Positions 1-8,931 of a DNA stretch of 64,000 nucleotides are shown here, one piece after another; position 1 is the first letter of the stretch; each line of letters opens with the position of its first letter. Where the stretch lies: NCBI RefSeq assembly GCF_000015825.1, contig NC_009051.1, positions 1,110,695 through 1,174,694 on the forward strand, written 5' to 3'. Both the position numbers and the translations under genes were made by a program. Source of the stretch: Methanoculleus marisnigri JR1 (GTDB lineage Archaea > Halobacteriota > Methanomicrobia > Methanomicrobiales > Methanoculleaceae). The notes below the pieces were generated by a model. The model was not told where the DNA came from. It saw nothing but the letters and a program-made list of their open reading frames with translations, and ran no database searches.

Positions 1-873
1 CCTCGGCCCGAAGATCGCGGCGTAGAACGACCCGAGCCATCGCAGGTAGGTGACGACGCTGGTGAGCAGGTTCGCCACGAGCAGCGTGATGACGATATCC
101 CTGCCCGCCATATCCCCCGCCGCAAGCAGCCCGGACGCAAGGCTTGCCGCGGCGACGTACGACCCGAACTTCGCGGCGACGATGGCGAGCCCCTCGGGCG
201 GTATGGGGAAGAGCCGGCCCGCGCCCTCCAGGTATGCGGCGACGGCGTCGAAGACGCCCGCCTCGATCAGAAACGCCACAATGACGATCGTCGGGATCAT
301 GATCCCGAGGATGCGGCGGAGGGTCTTCGCGGTCGGTCCGAGAGAGGCCCGCACGGCCTCGCGAACGGACAGTGCCCCTCCGGAAGGTTTCTCCGGCGGC
401 CCGGACGCCGGAACCTCCGGGAGCAGCACCCTCCCGGCCGCCATGACGATCCCGGTCTTGAGAAACCCGATACCCATCAGAATCGTGAAGTAGATCAGGC
501 CGAAGGCCCCGAGCAGCGGCACGTAGACCGGGATGAGGTAGCGCCAGTGCATCACGACGGACGGAAAGGAGTTGATGAGCGCCGCGACGACGAGTTGGCG
601 TCTCCCGATCATCCCCCTGTGGTGGTAGTCGACGAGCATCGCGTCCGCTGCCTGCGGCGAGACGAACGCCAGGAGAAAACTCGCCCCGCACTCGCGGGGG
701 AGGTGGGAGAACGTCGTGACCGGATAGGCAACGCTCGCGATCCTGTCGGTGACTTTGAGAGCAATCAGGACTTCGGCGATCAGGACGCCGGCGACGACGA
801 TCGGGACCGTCCGGACCAGAAGGTCGAACGAGAGGCCCAGTGCCGCTGAAACGATCTCCGCCGTGCCGTCCAT
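1..873 (-). CDS. Nucleoside-recognition (gate) domain membrane protein, partial
   Basis: Read on the minus strand from the ATG at 873, an open frame of 291 codons runs off the left edge, so the C-terminus is missing. The product is strongly hydrophobic with about seven to eight membrane segments. It has the layout of the archaeal gate-domain family related to spore maturation SpmA/SpmB and to the nucleoside-transporter gate. An internal stretch reads PRECGASFLLAFVSPQAADA and a second helical bundle lies near the left edge. The transported substrate is not known for this family, so no specific function is claimed. It is transcribed away from the symporter operon across a 400-base intergenic region. 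Confidence 0.7.
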   Translation of the reverse strand, partial: MDGTAEIVSAALGLSFDLLVRTVPIVVAGVLIAEVLIALKVTDRIASVAYPVTTFSHLPRECGASFLLAFVSPQAADAMLVDYHHRGMIGRRQLVVAALINSFPSVVMHWRYLIPVYVPLLGAFGLIYFTILMGIGFLKTGIVMAAGRVLLPEVPASGPPEKPSGGALSVREAVRASLGPTAKTLRRILGIMIPTIVIVAFLIEAGVFDAVAAYLEGAGRLFPIPPEGLAIVAAKFGSYVAAASLASGLLAAGDMAGRDIVITLLVANLLTSVVTYLRWLGSFYAAIFGPR

Positions 874-1070
874 GGTTCACCTCGCCTTACGGCGTTCGTC
901 CCGTCCCGAAACAACATCCGGTACGCCGTTTGCGCATATCACCGTTCTGGATGGCCGCGAGCGGAATCTGCCGATGCTGTTGTGGCCGGTATCATGGTCG
1001 GGGCTCCTGGATGGGAGGAATCCGGCAGCGATGCGATCTCCCTCCGCTTGAGGTGCCAGAAAATCGGATG

Positions 1071-1273
1071 GTTTAAATACAATGGATCGAGAAGATGTTT
1101 AGGTACTCGATGATTGGCGACCATGTAGAGTCCTATTGCACGTCGGTGCAAAACTGTGCGAACGTGCAGTGCGCGTTTGTGCAGAACGCATTCTTCTTTA
1201 GATAGGGAACCGGCCCTTTTGCTGAGTTCCCGTGTAACGTAACGGTTTTTCCGTTACCGCCAGGTGGTTTGTT
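1071..1273 (+). promoter_or_regulatory. Promoter and structured 5' leader of the symporter operon
   Basis: A TATA-like box (GTTTAAATAC, 1071-1080) lies about 190 bases upstream of the first ATG at 1274, so the predicted leader is long. It contains three inverted repeats: TTGCAC/GTGCAA at 1136-1141 and 1146-1151, GGGAAC/GTTCCC at 1205-1210 and 1226-1231, and GTAACGG/CCGTTAC at 1239-1245 and 1251-1257 with a T5 loop. The part from 874 to 1070 shows nothing recognisable. The leader matches no riboswitch class that I know. Confidence 0.45.
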
Positions 1274-1402
1274 ATGTTCGGCATTACTGATCCCGCGATC
1301 TGGGTTGGGTATCTGCTTGCGCTCGTCTTTACGCTCGCATGCTTAGTGTACGGCCTCTTGAACTGGAACAACGGCGTGGAGGAGCAACGGGATGGCAGTT
1401 GA
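1274..1402 (+). CDS. Symporter small accessory protein (42 aa)
   Basis: This short gene encodes 42 residues: a Met-Phe-Gly-Ile start, one hydrophobic membrane helix at about residues 9-30 and an acidic tail ending NNGVEEQRDGS. Its stop overlaps the next gene, whose ATG lies at 1392, so translation is probably coupled. Tiny single-helix proteins of this kind occur directly upstream of SSF-family symporters in methanogens and are named symporter small accessory proteins. That name is inferred here from size, topology and position. It probably sits in the membrane and helps assembly or activity of the transporter. Confidence 0.75.
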   Translation: MFGITDPAIWVGYLLALVFTLACLVYGLLNWNNGVEEQRDGS

Positions 1403-2975
1403 TACGGGGCTCTTCGTCGCAATGACGCTGGTATACCTCGTCCTCATCATCGGCCTCGGTTACCTCGGCTACCGCCGGACAAAAGAGAACGACGACTACA
1501 TGGTCGCCGGGAGGAAGATCCATCCCGTGGTTCTCGCCCTCTCCTACGGCGCGACCTTCATCAGCACCTCCGCCATCGTCGGGTTCGGCGGGGTTGCGGC
1601 GCAGCTCGGCATGGGGATGATCTGGCTGACCGTCCTCAATATCGGACTCGGGATCTTCATCGCGTTCGTCTTCTTCGGAAAACGGACCCGCCGGATCGGG
1701 AGCAAGCTCCGTGCCGTGACCTTCCCCGACCTGATGGGGAAGTGCTACGGGTCGCCGTTCATGCAGTATGCCGCGGGAACCGTCATCGTCCTCGGCATGC
1801 CGCTCTACACGGCGGCGATCCTGATCGGCGGCGCCCAGTTCATCACGAGCACGCTGCAGATCCCCTACACCACCGCGCTCCTCGGTTTCGCGGCGATCGT
1901 CGCCCTCTACGTGGTGCTCGGCGGGCTCATCGCCGTTATGTACACCGACGCGCTGCAGGGCGGGATCATGCTCGTCGGGATGACCATCCTCCTCGTGCTC
2001 ACCTACATCCGGCTCGGGGGCGTCGTCGAGGCGCATACCGCCCTTGCCGGGATGTCGGACCTCGTCCCGGAGGCGCTCGCCGCCGGGGGGCTGACCGGGT
2101 GGGCGTCCATGCCGGCGTTCGGGTCGTCCATCTGGCTCACGCTGGTGACGACGCTCGTTCTCGGGGTCGGCATCGGGGTGCTGGCGCAGCCCCAGCTGGT
2201 CGTCCGGTTCATGACCGTCAAAGACAGCCGGGCGCTGAACCGTGCGGTCCTCGTCGGCGGGCCGTTCATCCTGATGATGACCGGGGTCGCCTTCACGGTC
2301 GGGGCGCTCACGAACGTCTACTTCTACCAGACGGAAGGCGTGACCGCGCTCGCGGCGGCCACCAACGGCAACGTAGACACGATCATCCCGAACTTCATCA
2401 ACGCGTCGATGCCGGACCTCTTCGTCGTCGTCTTCATGCTGGCCCTCCTTGCCGCGGCGATGTCCACGCTCAGTTCCCTCTTCCATACGATGGGAACGTC
2501 GCTCGGGTTCGACGTCATACGGCGCACCGGGACGGAGAAGGCGACGATGCGGCCGATCCGGCTGGCGACCGTCGCCATGATCGTCGTGAGCATCATTCTC
2601 GCCTTCATCATGCCCGGCAGCATCATCGCCCGGGCGACGGCGATGTTCATGGGCCTCTGCGCTTCGGCGTTCCTGCCGACCTACGCCCACGCCATGTACA
2701 GCAGCAGGCCGTCGCTAAAGGCGGCGAAAATGAGTCTCGTCACCGGAGCGGTCGCCTGGTTCGCGTGGACGGCCTTCGTGCACGTCAAGGAGTCGGCGGC
2801 GCTCGGGCTCTCCAACCTCCTCTTCGGGGTTCCGGCGGTCCTCTCCGCCCCGTGGCAGGACGTGGACCCGCTCGTCATCGCGCTCCCCCTCTCGACGGCC
2901 GCGCTGCTGGTCGGGTGGGCGCTCGACCGCCACGAGGTGACTGCGGATACGGAGGAGTCGGCCGGGGCGGCCTGA
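1392..2975 (+). CDS. Sodium:solute symporter family (SSF) transporter
   Basis: A 527-residue integral membrane protein with about 13 hydrophobic segments, the usual size and topology of the SSF family (LeuT fold). The N-terminus has the typical helix followed by a DDYMVAGRKI motif and a GATFISTSAIVGFGG segment, which corresponds to the Na+/substrate core region of helix 1 in this family. It should couple Na+ entry to uptake of an organic solute such as an amino acid, acetate-like acid or osmolyte; the sequence does not tell which. The start overlaps the small accessory gene by 11 bases. An oligo-T tract follows the stop. Confidence 0.88.
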   Translation: MAVDTGLFVAMTLVYLVLIIGLGYLGYRRTKENDDYMVAGRKIHPVVLALSYGATFISTSAIVGFGGVAAQLGMGMIWLTVLNIGLGIFIAFVFFGKRTRRIGSKLRAVTFPDLMGKCYGSPFMQYAAGTVIVLGMPLYTAAILIGGAQFITSTLQIPYTTALLGFAAIVALYVVLGGLIAVMYTDALQGGIMLVGMTILLVLTYIRLGGVVEAHTALAGMSDLVPEALAAGGLTGWASMPAFGSSIWLTLVTTLVLGVGIGVLAQPQLVVRFMTVKDSRALNRAVLVGGPFILMMTGVAFTVGALTNVYFYQTEGVTALAAATNGNVDTIIPNFINASMPDLFVVVFMLALLAAAMSTLSSLFHTMGTSLGFDVIRRTGTEKATMRPIRLATVAMIVVSIILAFIMPGSIIARATAMFMGLCASAFLPTYAHAMYSSRPSLKAAKMSLVTGAVAWFAWTAFVHVKESAALGLSNLLFGVPAVLSAPWQDVDPLVIALPLSTAALLVGWALDRHEVTADTEESAGAA

Positions 2976-2984
2976 CGGCGGCTC

Positions 2985-2996
2985 CACCTTTTTTAC
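2985..2996 (+). terminator. Oligo-T terminator after symporter
   Basis: A T6 run (2989-2994) lies just behind the symporter stop and before the convergent PEGA gene. Oligo-T tracts are the usual intrinsic termination signal in Euryarchaeota. Confidence 0.4.
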
Positions 2997-3036
2997 AAGT
3001 GTCCGCCGGGCAGAAGTTACGAAAAAAGAGTGAGGG

Positions 3037-3732
3037 TTAGTTCTTTCTCCCCGCAACCAGCACCAGCCCGGCGATCAGCAGGGCGGCGCCGGCAAGGGCC
3101 GGCGAGAGGGGCGCCTGCTGCGTGGGGGGCGCGGTGCTCAGGTCCGCGTGGAGGTCGACGGTCTCCCCTGCGGCGGGATACTGGTTGATGGCCGCCGTGT
3201 AGGGGAGATAGCCATCTTTGGTCACGGTGTAGGTCTGGTAGGGTGTCCCGGTCACGTAGACCTGCACGGTGAGGACACCCTGGCTGGTGGTGCCCTTGAC
3301 CTCGTTGTCGAACTGGACGGTTGCCCCGTCAACGTTGGCGTGGACAGTGTACCAGCCGACGTCGCCGCCGATCGGGGCGGGAGGCGCGGCGGGGTTCAGG
3401 GTCGCGTAGAGGTCGAAGACCTCTCCCTTGCCGGGAACGGAGGTTACGTCCCCGTAGTGGGTTGTGTATCCGTCCTTCTCGACACGGAACGTCTGGTAGG
3501 GTGCACCGGTGGTGTAGACCGGGACGTACAGAACGCCGCTCTCGATCGTACCCTTGAATTCGTCGTCGAAGTAGACGTCGGCTCCATTCACGTTACAGTT
3601 GACCGCATACCATCCGTTGTCCCCGCCTACGGGCGGCTGAGCACTCGAAGGAAGGACAATAAGGAAGCAGGCGATGAGAGAAAAAACCAGAAGGTTGCGT
3701 ACAGCGTTTTGCATAAAAGCCTCCGCTTTCAT
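3037..3732 (-). CDS. PEGA-domain surface protein with two repeats
   Basis: The protein has 231 residues. An N-terminal signal sequence (hydrophobic stretch LLVFSLIACFLIVLP) is followed by two tandem repeats of about 70 residues that begin GWYAVNCNVNGADVYFD and GWYTVHANVDGATVQFD. Each contains the PEGA-type strand pattern with a TYTVTKDGY or TFRVEKDGY element. A Pro/Thr-rich linker, one membrane helix (LAGAALLIAGLVLVAG) and a basic tail end it. PEGA domains are associated with surface-layer or cell-envelope proteins. The C-terminal helix should anchor it with both repeats outside. It is convergent with the symporter. Confidence 0.82.
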   Translation of the reverse strand: MKAEAFMQNAVRNLLVFSLIACFLIVLPSSAQPPVGGDNGWYAVNCNVNGADVYFDDEFKGTIESGVLYVPVYTTGAPYQTFRVEKDGYTTHYGDVTSVPGKGEVFDLYATLNPAAPPAPIGGDVGWYTVHANVDGATVQFDNEVKGTTSQGVLTVQVYVTGTPYQTYTVTKDGYLPYTAAINQYPAAGETVDLHADLSTAPPTQQAPLSPALAGAALLIAGLVLVAGRKN

Positions 3733-4052
3733 TAGTAAATTCTCTTCTGAGGGATATATCTTTCTCTATTTTATCGGCCGAATCAAAAAACAAAAGAGAT
3801 TTACAGTAACTTCGCCGGCTTTCCCGTTCAATCGGTGCGCCCCCGACGTGATCGCGCCCGTGCATGTTCTTCCGGTACGATGCTCTCCTCACGGCCGGAC
3901 CGGGGGCGGCGGGAGATCCGGAAAGCCCGAACTCACCGCACAGGCATCCCCGAACCGAAAACCGTCCAGGGAAACACCGTATCGCATCTGAGCGCGGTGA
4001 CTTTTATTCGGGAGTAATTATAAAACCTGGCCTGCAAGGAGGAAGTCCTGCC
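3733..4052. promoter_or_regulatory. Divergent promoter region
   Basis: This 320-base gap separates the divergent PEGA gene and the sensor kinase. An AT-rich patch near 3750-3775 (GGATATATCTTTCTC) could serve the PEGA gene. A patch near 4009-4024 (GGGAGTAATTATAAAA) fits a TATA box for the kinase. An open frame extends upstream from the kinase to 3864, but its translation there is low-complexity and unlike a protein start, so I leave it out. Confidence 0.35.
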
Positions 4053-5879
4053 ATGGCGCCACTGCCCGAGACCATCCGCACATTCATCGTCGGCATCCTG
4101 ATCGGGATATCGATCGTCCTGACCTACTACTTTCATGCAGTCCTCTCGGTAGGAGCGGTCTTCTCCCACTTCTTCTACATACCCATCATCCTCGCCGCCC
4201 TCTGGTGGGGGAGACGGGGCATCAGCGTGGCCTTCTTCCTCGGGGGGCTGGTCCTGATCAGCCACTTCCTCCTCAGGACCGACGTCGGAACCGTCAACGA
4301 CTACGGGCGTGCGGTGATGTTCGTCGTGGTCGCGATCGTCATCGCCTGGCTCTCCGAGCGGCTGAAGAGGCAGCAGAAGGACACCGAGCGGGAGCGCGAC
4401 CGGGCGCAGGGCTACCTGGACGTGGCCGCCGTCCTGCTGGTCGTGATCAACGCGGACCAGACCATCGGCCTCGTCAACCGCCGCGGCTGCGAGCTCCTAG
4501 GATACCGGGAGGACGAACTCGTCGGGAAGAACTGGTTCGACGTGGCCATCCCGGAGCGCAACCGGGAGGATGCCCGGCAGGTATTCGCCCGTATGATCTC
4601 CGGCGCTGCTACCACATCGCCAACGGACGAGATCGTCATCGTGACGAAGGACGGCGACGAGCGTACCCTCATCTGGAAAGAGGCCGTCCTGCGGGACGCC
4701 GGCGGCCGTATCACCGGGGTTCTCGGGTCGGGGAAGGATATCACCGAGCGGATCCGGGCACAGGAGGCGCTCCAGAACCGCGAGGCCCAGCTCCGCACGA
4801 TCGTCGAGAACCTGAACGAAGGGCTGGGCGTCTTCGACCTCGACGGCCACCCGCTTCAGTGGAACCGTGCCGCAAGAGAGTCCTTCGGACTGTTCGGCTT
4901 TGAGAGCGCCCCCGGGAACGTGAGCGAGTTCGACAGTCTCTTCGAGTTTACAACGACGGACGGCACCGTCCTCCCGGTGGAAGAGTGGCCGCTCTCCCGC
5001 GTTCTGCGCGGGGAGCAGATCCGGGATGTGGAGGTGCGCACCCGGCGCATCGGAACCGACCGGCAGCGTGTATTCAACTACGGCGGCACCCTCGTTCGCG
5101 GCGCGGGCGGCAGCCCCTTTATGGCGGTGGTCACGTTCACGGACATCACCGACCGCAAAGAGGCTGAAGAGGCCCTCCTCGCGGCGAACGAGGTGGCGAA
5201 CCTGTATCTCGACATCATGGTTCACGACATCAACAATGCCAACGCTATAGCGCTCGGATACAGCGAAATCCTCGCCGAAGACCTGGAAGGCACGAACCGG
5301 GAGATGATACAGAAGGTCCGGTCGGCCGTCAGCCAGAGCATCGAGATCATCCAGAACGTCTCGACGATCCGGCGTCTCCGCTCGCTGACCCCACCCTTGA
5401 GGCCCGTCGATCTCGACGCGGTGATCCGGGCCGAGATCCGGCAGCACCGCGAGACCGATATCCGGTACGACGGGAGACCGGTCACGGTCCTCGCCGACGA
5501 CCTCCTCCCCGAGGTCTTCACGAACCTCGTCGGCAACAGCATCAAGTTCGGGGACCCCGATGTCACGGTCGCGATCCGGGTCGAGGACCAGGACGGCGAG
5601 GTGCTGGTCTCGGTCGAGGACACGGGGCCCGGCATACCCGACGACGTAAAGCCCGCCCTCTTCTCGCGGTTCCGGAAGGGGAAGAGTTCGAAGAGCGGCA
5701 AGGGTCTCGGGCTGTACATCGTGCGGATGCTTGTTACCCGCTACGGGGGGAGCATCCGGGTGGAAGACCGTGTGCCGGGCGCCACGGAGGAGGGGGCGGC
5801 GTTCCGGTTCACGCTCAAAAAGGCGGCGCGGGAGGAGCCGGAGACTCCGGCCATCCCGGAGGCCCGGCCACCGATGTAG
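4053..5879 (+). CDS. Membrane PAS sensor histidine kinase
   Basis: I start at the ATG at 4053 because AAGGAGGA (4037-4044) precedes it at the right distance and the first residues lead straight into a membrane domain. The 608-residue protein has an N-terminal three-to-four helix membrane module (residues 5-105), a PAS domain (about 117-230), a second PAS domain (about 245-370), a phosphoacceptor helix with HDINN (His391) and a C-terminal HATPase domain with DTGPGIPDD and GKGLGLYIV motifs. It should autophosphorylate in response to a signal sensed by the membrane or PAS part. No response regulator lies beside it, so the partner is unknown. Confidence 0.88.
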   Translation: MAPLPETIRTFIVGILIGISIVLTYYFHAVLSVGAVFSHFFYIPIILAALWWGRRGISVAFFLGGLVLISHFLLRTDVGTVNDYGRAVMFVVVAIVIAWLSERLKRQQKDTERERDRAQGYLDVAAVLLVVINADQTIGLVNRRGCELLGYREDELVGKNWFDVAIPERNREDARQVFARMISGAATTSPTDEIVIVTKDGDERTLIWKEAVLRDAGGRITGVLGSGKDITERIRAQEALQNREAQLRTIVENLNEGLGVFDLDGHPLQWNRAARESFGLFGFESAPGNVSEFDSLFEFTTTDGTVLPVEEWPLSRVLRGEQIRDVEVRTRRIGTDRQRVFNYGGTLVRGAGGSPFMAVVTFTDITDRKEAEEALLAANEVANLYLDIMVHDINNANAIALGYSEILAEDLEGTNREMIQKVRSAVSQSIEIIQNVSTIRRLRSLTPPLRPVDLDAVIRAEIRQHRETDIRYDGRPVTVLADDLLPEVFTNLVGNSIKFGDPDVTVAIRVEDQDGEVLVSVEDTGPGIPDDVKPALFSRFRKGKSSKSGKGLGLYIVRMLVTRYGGSIRVEDRVPGATEEGAAFRFTLKKAAREEPETPAIPEARPPM

Positions 5880-6021
5880 AATGGCTGCAACGGCCATCCT
5901 CCCGGCCTGACTTCCGGTTTTTTCGAAAAACCCCATTTAAAACACTAAAATCGGCGAAAATCCCGGGAAAAAGGTTCGAAAAAAGAAAAAATTTTTCTAC
6001 AATCCGCATGTTCTCTTTACT

Positions 6022-7545
6022 ATGAGATCCACTGCGATCACTATTTCTGCGGCTGTATTCGCTCTTCTTCTCATCTTTGCGGCAGGATGCACTGCCGCAA
6101 CGGAGGAAAAAGCCGGTTCAGCCGCTTCTTCGCCGGCCGACGAGGCCTACGCCCGGGGGCTCGCCGAATATGGAGCCGCCAACTACCGTGTCGCCGAAGA
6201 ACGCTTCGCGGAGGCCTGTGCCCTCTACGCCGATGCCGGCGATCCGGATAAGGCCAGAACAGCCAGGAACGCCATGTTCCGGGCGAACAGGACGTATATG
6301 GAGTATTCGCTCGACACCGCGGCCGCAGAGGCGGCGCTGCGGGAGAAGGTTCCCGGTATCACCGATGCCGCGATAACCGACTGGCTGGAGAACCGGGCGC
6401 AGAAGATCGTCTCGGAGAACGAGACGCTCTACTTCTACGACGTCGCCGGCGACTACCTCTACGCGCACCCCGGCGAGATGCAGAAACAGAACGAGAGGAG
6501 TCTCGACTTCGACTACGTCGCCCGGTATGCCTGGTCCGGGAACCGTTCGGAGCACGGGCCGTACGTGAACCCGGTGCGCTACGAGGGCGTCGAGCGGCTC
6601 GAGATCCCGTTCGAGGCGCTTCCGTCGACGGGCATCCTGAAGATCTGGTTCCCGCTCCCGGTCGAGACGGACGCGCAGAGGAACGTCACCGTCACGAACC
6701 TCTCGTGCCCCGACTTCATCTCCGCCGGCCCGGTCACCACCGGCCCTATCGGCTACGTCTACTACGAGATCCCCGTCGAGGCGGTCAACGGGAACCTCGT
6801 CCTCTCGGCGGATATCGCGTTCACCTCCTACGAGCAGATATTTGAGGATATCAACCCGGAGAAGGTCGGGGAATACGATACGAGCGATCCCGGGTATCTG
6901 CTCTACACGAAGTCCGAGAGGAACATCGAACTCACGGACGCGGTCCGGGAGAAGGCACTTCTGATCGTCGGGAACGAGACGAACCCGCACCTCCAGGCAC
7001 AGATGATCTACCGCCACATCATCGAGACCTACCCCTACAGCCACGTCCCGCACGGTTCGCTCGATGCCCGGGAGCCCAAGGTCGCCGAGTCGACCCATAT
7101 GTTCGAGACCGATCATGGCGACTGCGGCACCCAGAGCATGCTCTTTGCCGCGCTCTGCCGGTCGCTCGGGATCCCCGCCCGCGCCGTCGGCGGCTACCAG
7201 ATGCTTCTCTCTGAAACGCCCGGCACCCACTTCTGGGCGGAGTACTACCTGCCCGGCTACGGCTGGGTCCCGAACGACGTGACGGTTGCCGAGGCGGCCG
7301 ACTGGGTCGTCATCCCCGAGGAGAAGCGGTCGGCGTTCAAGGACTACTACGCCGCGAACCTCGATCCCGCACGCCTCGTCATCCAGAAGAACGTCGACGC
7401 CCCGATGGACCCGGCCATCCCCGGCGATGCCGTCGTCTTCAGGGTCGTCCGGCAGTACCCGGCGATCGTCTGCGATACGGCAGAGGACGACCTGGATCTC
7501 ATCGGCATGGAGTGTTTCGGCATCACCCTTGAGCCCGTAGCGTGA
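6022..7545 (+). CDS. Transglutaminase-like lipoprotein
   Basis: A 507-residue exported protein. The N-terminus is a lipoprotein signal with lipobox LLIFAAGC (Cys23), followed by a short Ala/Ser linker and a TPR-like helical segment (about residues 40-110). The C-terminal half carries a transglutaminase-like fold with the full triad: Cys368 in GDCGTQSM, His403 in GTHFWAEYY and Asp419 in GWVPND. Such domains in archaea act as cysteine proteases or peptide-modifying enzymes; the substrate is unknown. It is probably anchored to the outer face of the membrane. It stands alone, with an AT-rich upstream region and an oligo-T tract behind it. Confidence 0.82.
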   Translation: MRSTAITISAAVFALLLIFAAGCTAATEEKAGSAASSPADEAYARGLAEYGAANYRVAEERFAEACALYADAGDPDKARTARNAMFRANRTYMEYSLDTAAAEAALREKVPGITDAAITDWLENRAQKIVSENETLYFYDVAGDYLYAHPGEMQKQNERSLDFDYVARYAWSGNRSEHGPYVNPVRYEGVERLEIPFEALPSTGILKIWFPLPVETDAQRNVTVTNLSCPDFISAGPVTTGPIGYVYYEIPVEAVNGNLVLSADIAFTSYEQIFEDINPEKVGEYDTSDPGYLLYTKSERNIELTDAVREKALLIVGNETNPHLQAQMIYRHIIETYPYSHVPHGSLDAREPKVAESTHMFETDHGDCGTQSMLFAALCRSLGIPARAVGGYQMLLSETPGTHFWAEYYLPGYGWVPNDVTVAEAADWVVIPEEKRSAFKDYYAANLDPARLVIQKNVDAPMDPAIPGDAVVFRVVRQYPAIVCDTAEDDLDLIGMECFGITLEPVA

Positions 7546-7554
7546 TCCCGGCCA

Positions 7555-7565
7555 TCCTTTTTTCG
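7555..7565 (+). terminator. Oligo-T terminator
   Basis: A T6 run at 7558-7563 lies 12 bases after the transglutaminase gene. Confidence 0.35.
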
Positions 7566-7791
7566 ACAGGTCCGTCCGGGAAATGCGTTGCGATTCCGGT
7601 GGGAAAGGTGCCGTGAGTCCCGTATTAAGCGCCTTTTTTTGTGCCAAACTTAATGAATAAGATGGGATCAATATCTACGCATTGCAACGCACTCTTCAAT
7701 CGCACCGGTTCGCCAGGATCTATGCCTGCGGTTCCGTTTTTACTGACCGGAACTCTCCTGACGATTGCCGGACTTACCATCATACCGAACC

Positions 7792-8931
7792 ATGATCCAG
7801 AGAAGCCAGTTTGACCTGAGAAAATTCGTAGCTCCCGAATTTATCTGCGGATACGGGGCCCTGCACCTTGCAGGGCGGTATGCCCGCAACTTCGGGATGA
7901 AGCAGGTGCTCCTCGTCACCGACCCGGGTGTCCGGGCCGCAGGCTGGGCCGGGGCCGTCGGGGAGAGCCTGACCGAAGCGGGGGTATCGTTCACCGTCTT
8001 CGATGCCATCTCCGCGAATCCCCGCTCCCGGCAGGTGATGGCGGGTACGGAAGCATACCTCGCCGGGGAGTGCAACGGCATCGTCGCCGTCGGCGGGGGC
8101 AGCCCGATGGACTGCGCCAAGGGGATCGGGATAGCGTCCTCCAGCATGCGCGACATCCTCACGTTCGAGGGCGTCGACCGGGTGCCGGTGCCTGCCCCGC
8201 CGCTCATCTGCATCCCGACGACCGCCGGAAGTTCCGCCGACGTCTCCCAGTTCGCCATCATCACGGACGAAGGGAGGAAGCGGAAGATCGCCATCGTTTC
8301 TAAAACGCTCGTCCCCGACATCTCCCTGCTCGATCCCGAACCCCTGACGACGATGCCGCGTGAACTGACCGTGGATACCGGCATGGATACCCTCAGCCAC
8401 GCGATCGAGGCCTATGTCTCGAACGCCAGTTCCCCGATGACCGACGTGCATGCCCTCGAGGCGATACGGCTCATCGCGAGCGCACTCCCGGCGGCCATGG
8501 CCGAGCCGGACGACCTGAACCTGCGGTTCTCGACCCTCCTTGCCAGCCTTCACGCCGGACTTGCGTTCTCGAACGCAAGCCTCGGGGCGGTGCACGCGAT
8601 GGCGCACAGTCTCGGCGGGGCCTACGATCTTGCGCACGGGCGGTGCAACGCGCTCCTCCTCGAGCACGTGATGGCGGCGAACTACGACGCGGCGTCCGGC
8701 CGGTACGACCGGATCGGCGAGATCCTCGGGCAGGGACGGGCAACCCCGGCAGAGGGGGCGGCCGCGTTTCGGAAAACGCTCGGGATCACGGAAACCCTCG
8801 CCGAAGTCGGCGTCCGGGTGGATGCGATCCCCGCTCTTGCGGCGGCGGCGCACGCCGATCCCTGCATGGTAACGAACCCGCGCAGCCTCGCCTGCGAAGA
8901 CATTGAACGGATCTATGGGCATGCACTCTGA
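7792..8931 (+). CDS. Iron-containing alcohol dehydrogenase
   Basis: A 379-residue group III (Fe-dependent) alcohol dehydrogenase. The N-terminal dinucleotide fold carries VGGGSPMDCAKGIG. The C-terminal helical domain shows metal-ligand motifs DTLSHAIEAYVS, HAMAHSLGG and AHGRCNALLLEHV. It should interconvert an alcohol and an aldehyde with NAD(P)H in the cytoplasm; the natural substrate cannot be read from sequence. I prefer ATG 7792 (MIQRSQFDLRKF) over an in-frame TTG at 7765, since the added residues do not fit the family. No clear ribosome site is seen. The 3' end overlaps the next gene, so the two are probably cotranscribed. Confidence 0.87.
   Translation: MIQRSQFDLRKFVAPEFICGYGALHLAGRYARNFGMKQVLLVTDPGVRAAGWAGAVGESLTEAGVSFTVFDAISANPRSRQVMAGTEAYLAGECNGIVAVGGGSPMDCAKGIGIASSSMRDILTFEGVDRVPVPAPPLICIPTTAGSSADVSQFAIITDEGRKRKIAIVSKTLVPDISLLDPEPLTTMPRELTVDTGMDTLSHAIEAYVSNASSPMTDVHALEAIRLIASALPAAMAEPDDLNLRFSTLLASLHAGLAFSNASLGAVHAMAHSLGGAYDLAHGRCNALLLEHVMAANYDAASGRYDRIGEILGQGRATPAEGAAAFRKTLGITETLAEVGVRVDAIPALAAAAHADPCMVTNPRSLACEDIERIYGHAL

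Noticed and set aside
1329-2690. 453-codon open frame on the minus strand
   Set aside because: It is antisense to the symporter, extremely rich in Arg, Asp, Glu and Gly, and a typical product of high GC content. Many similar long frames across the window were discarded for the same reason.
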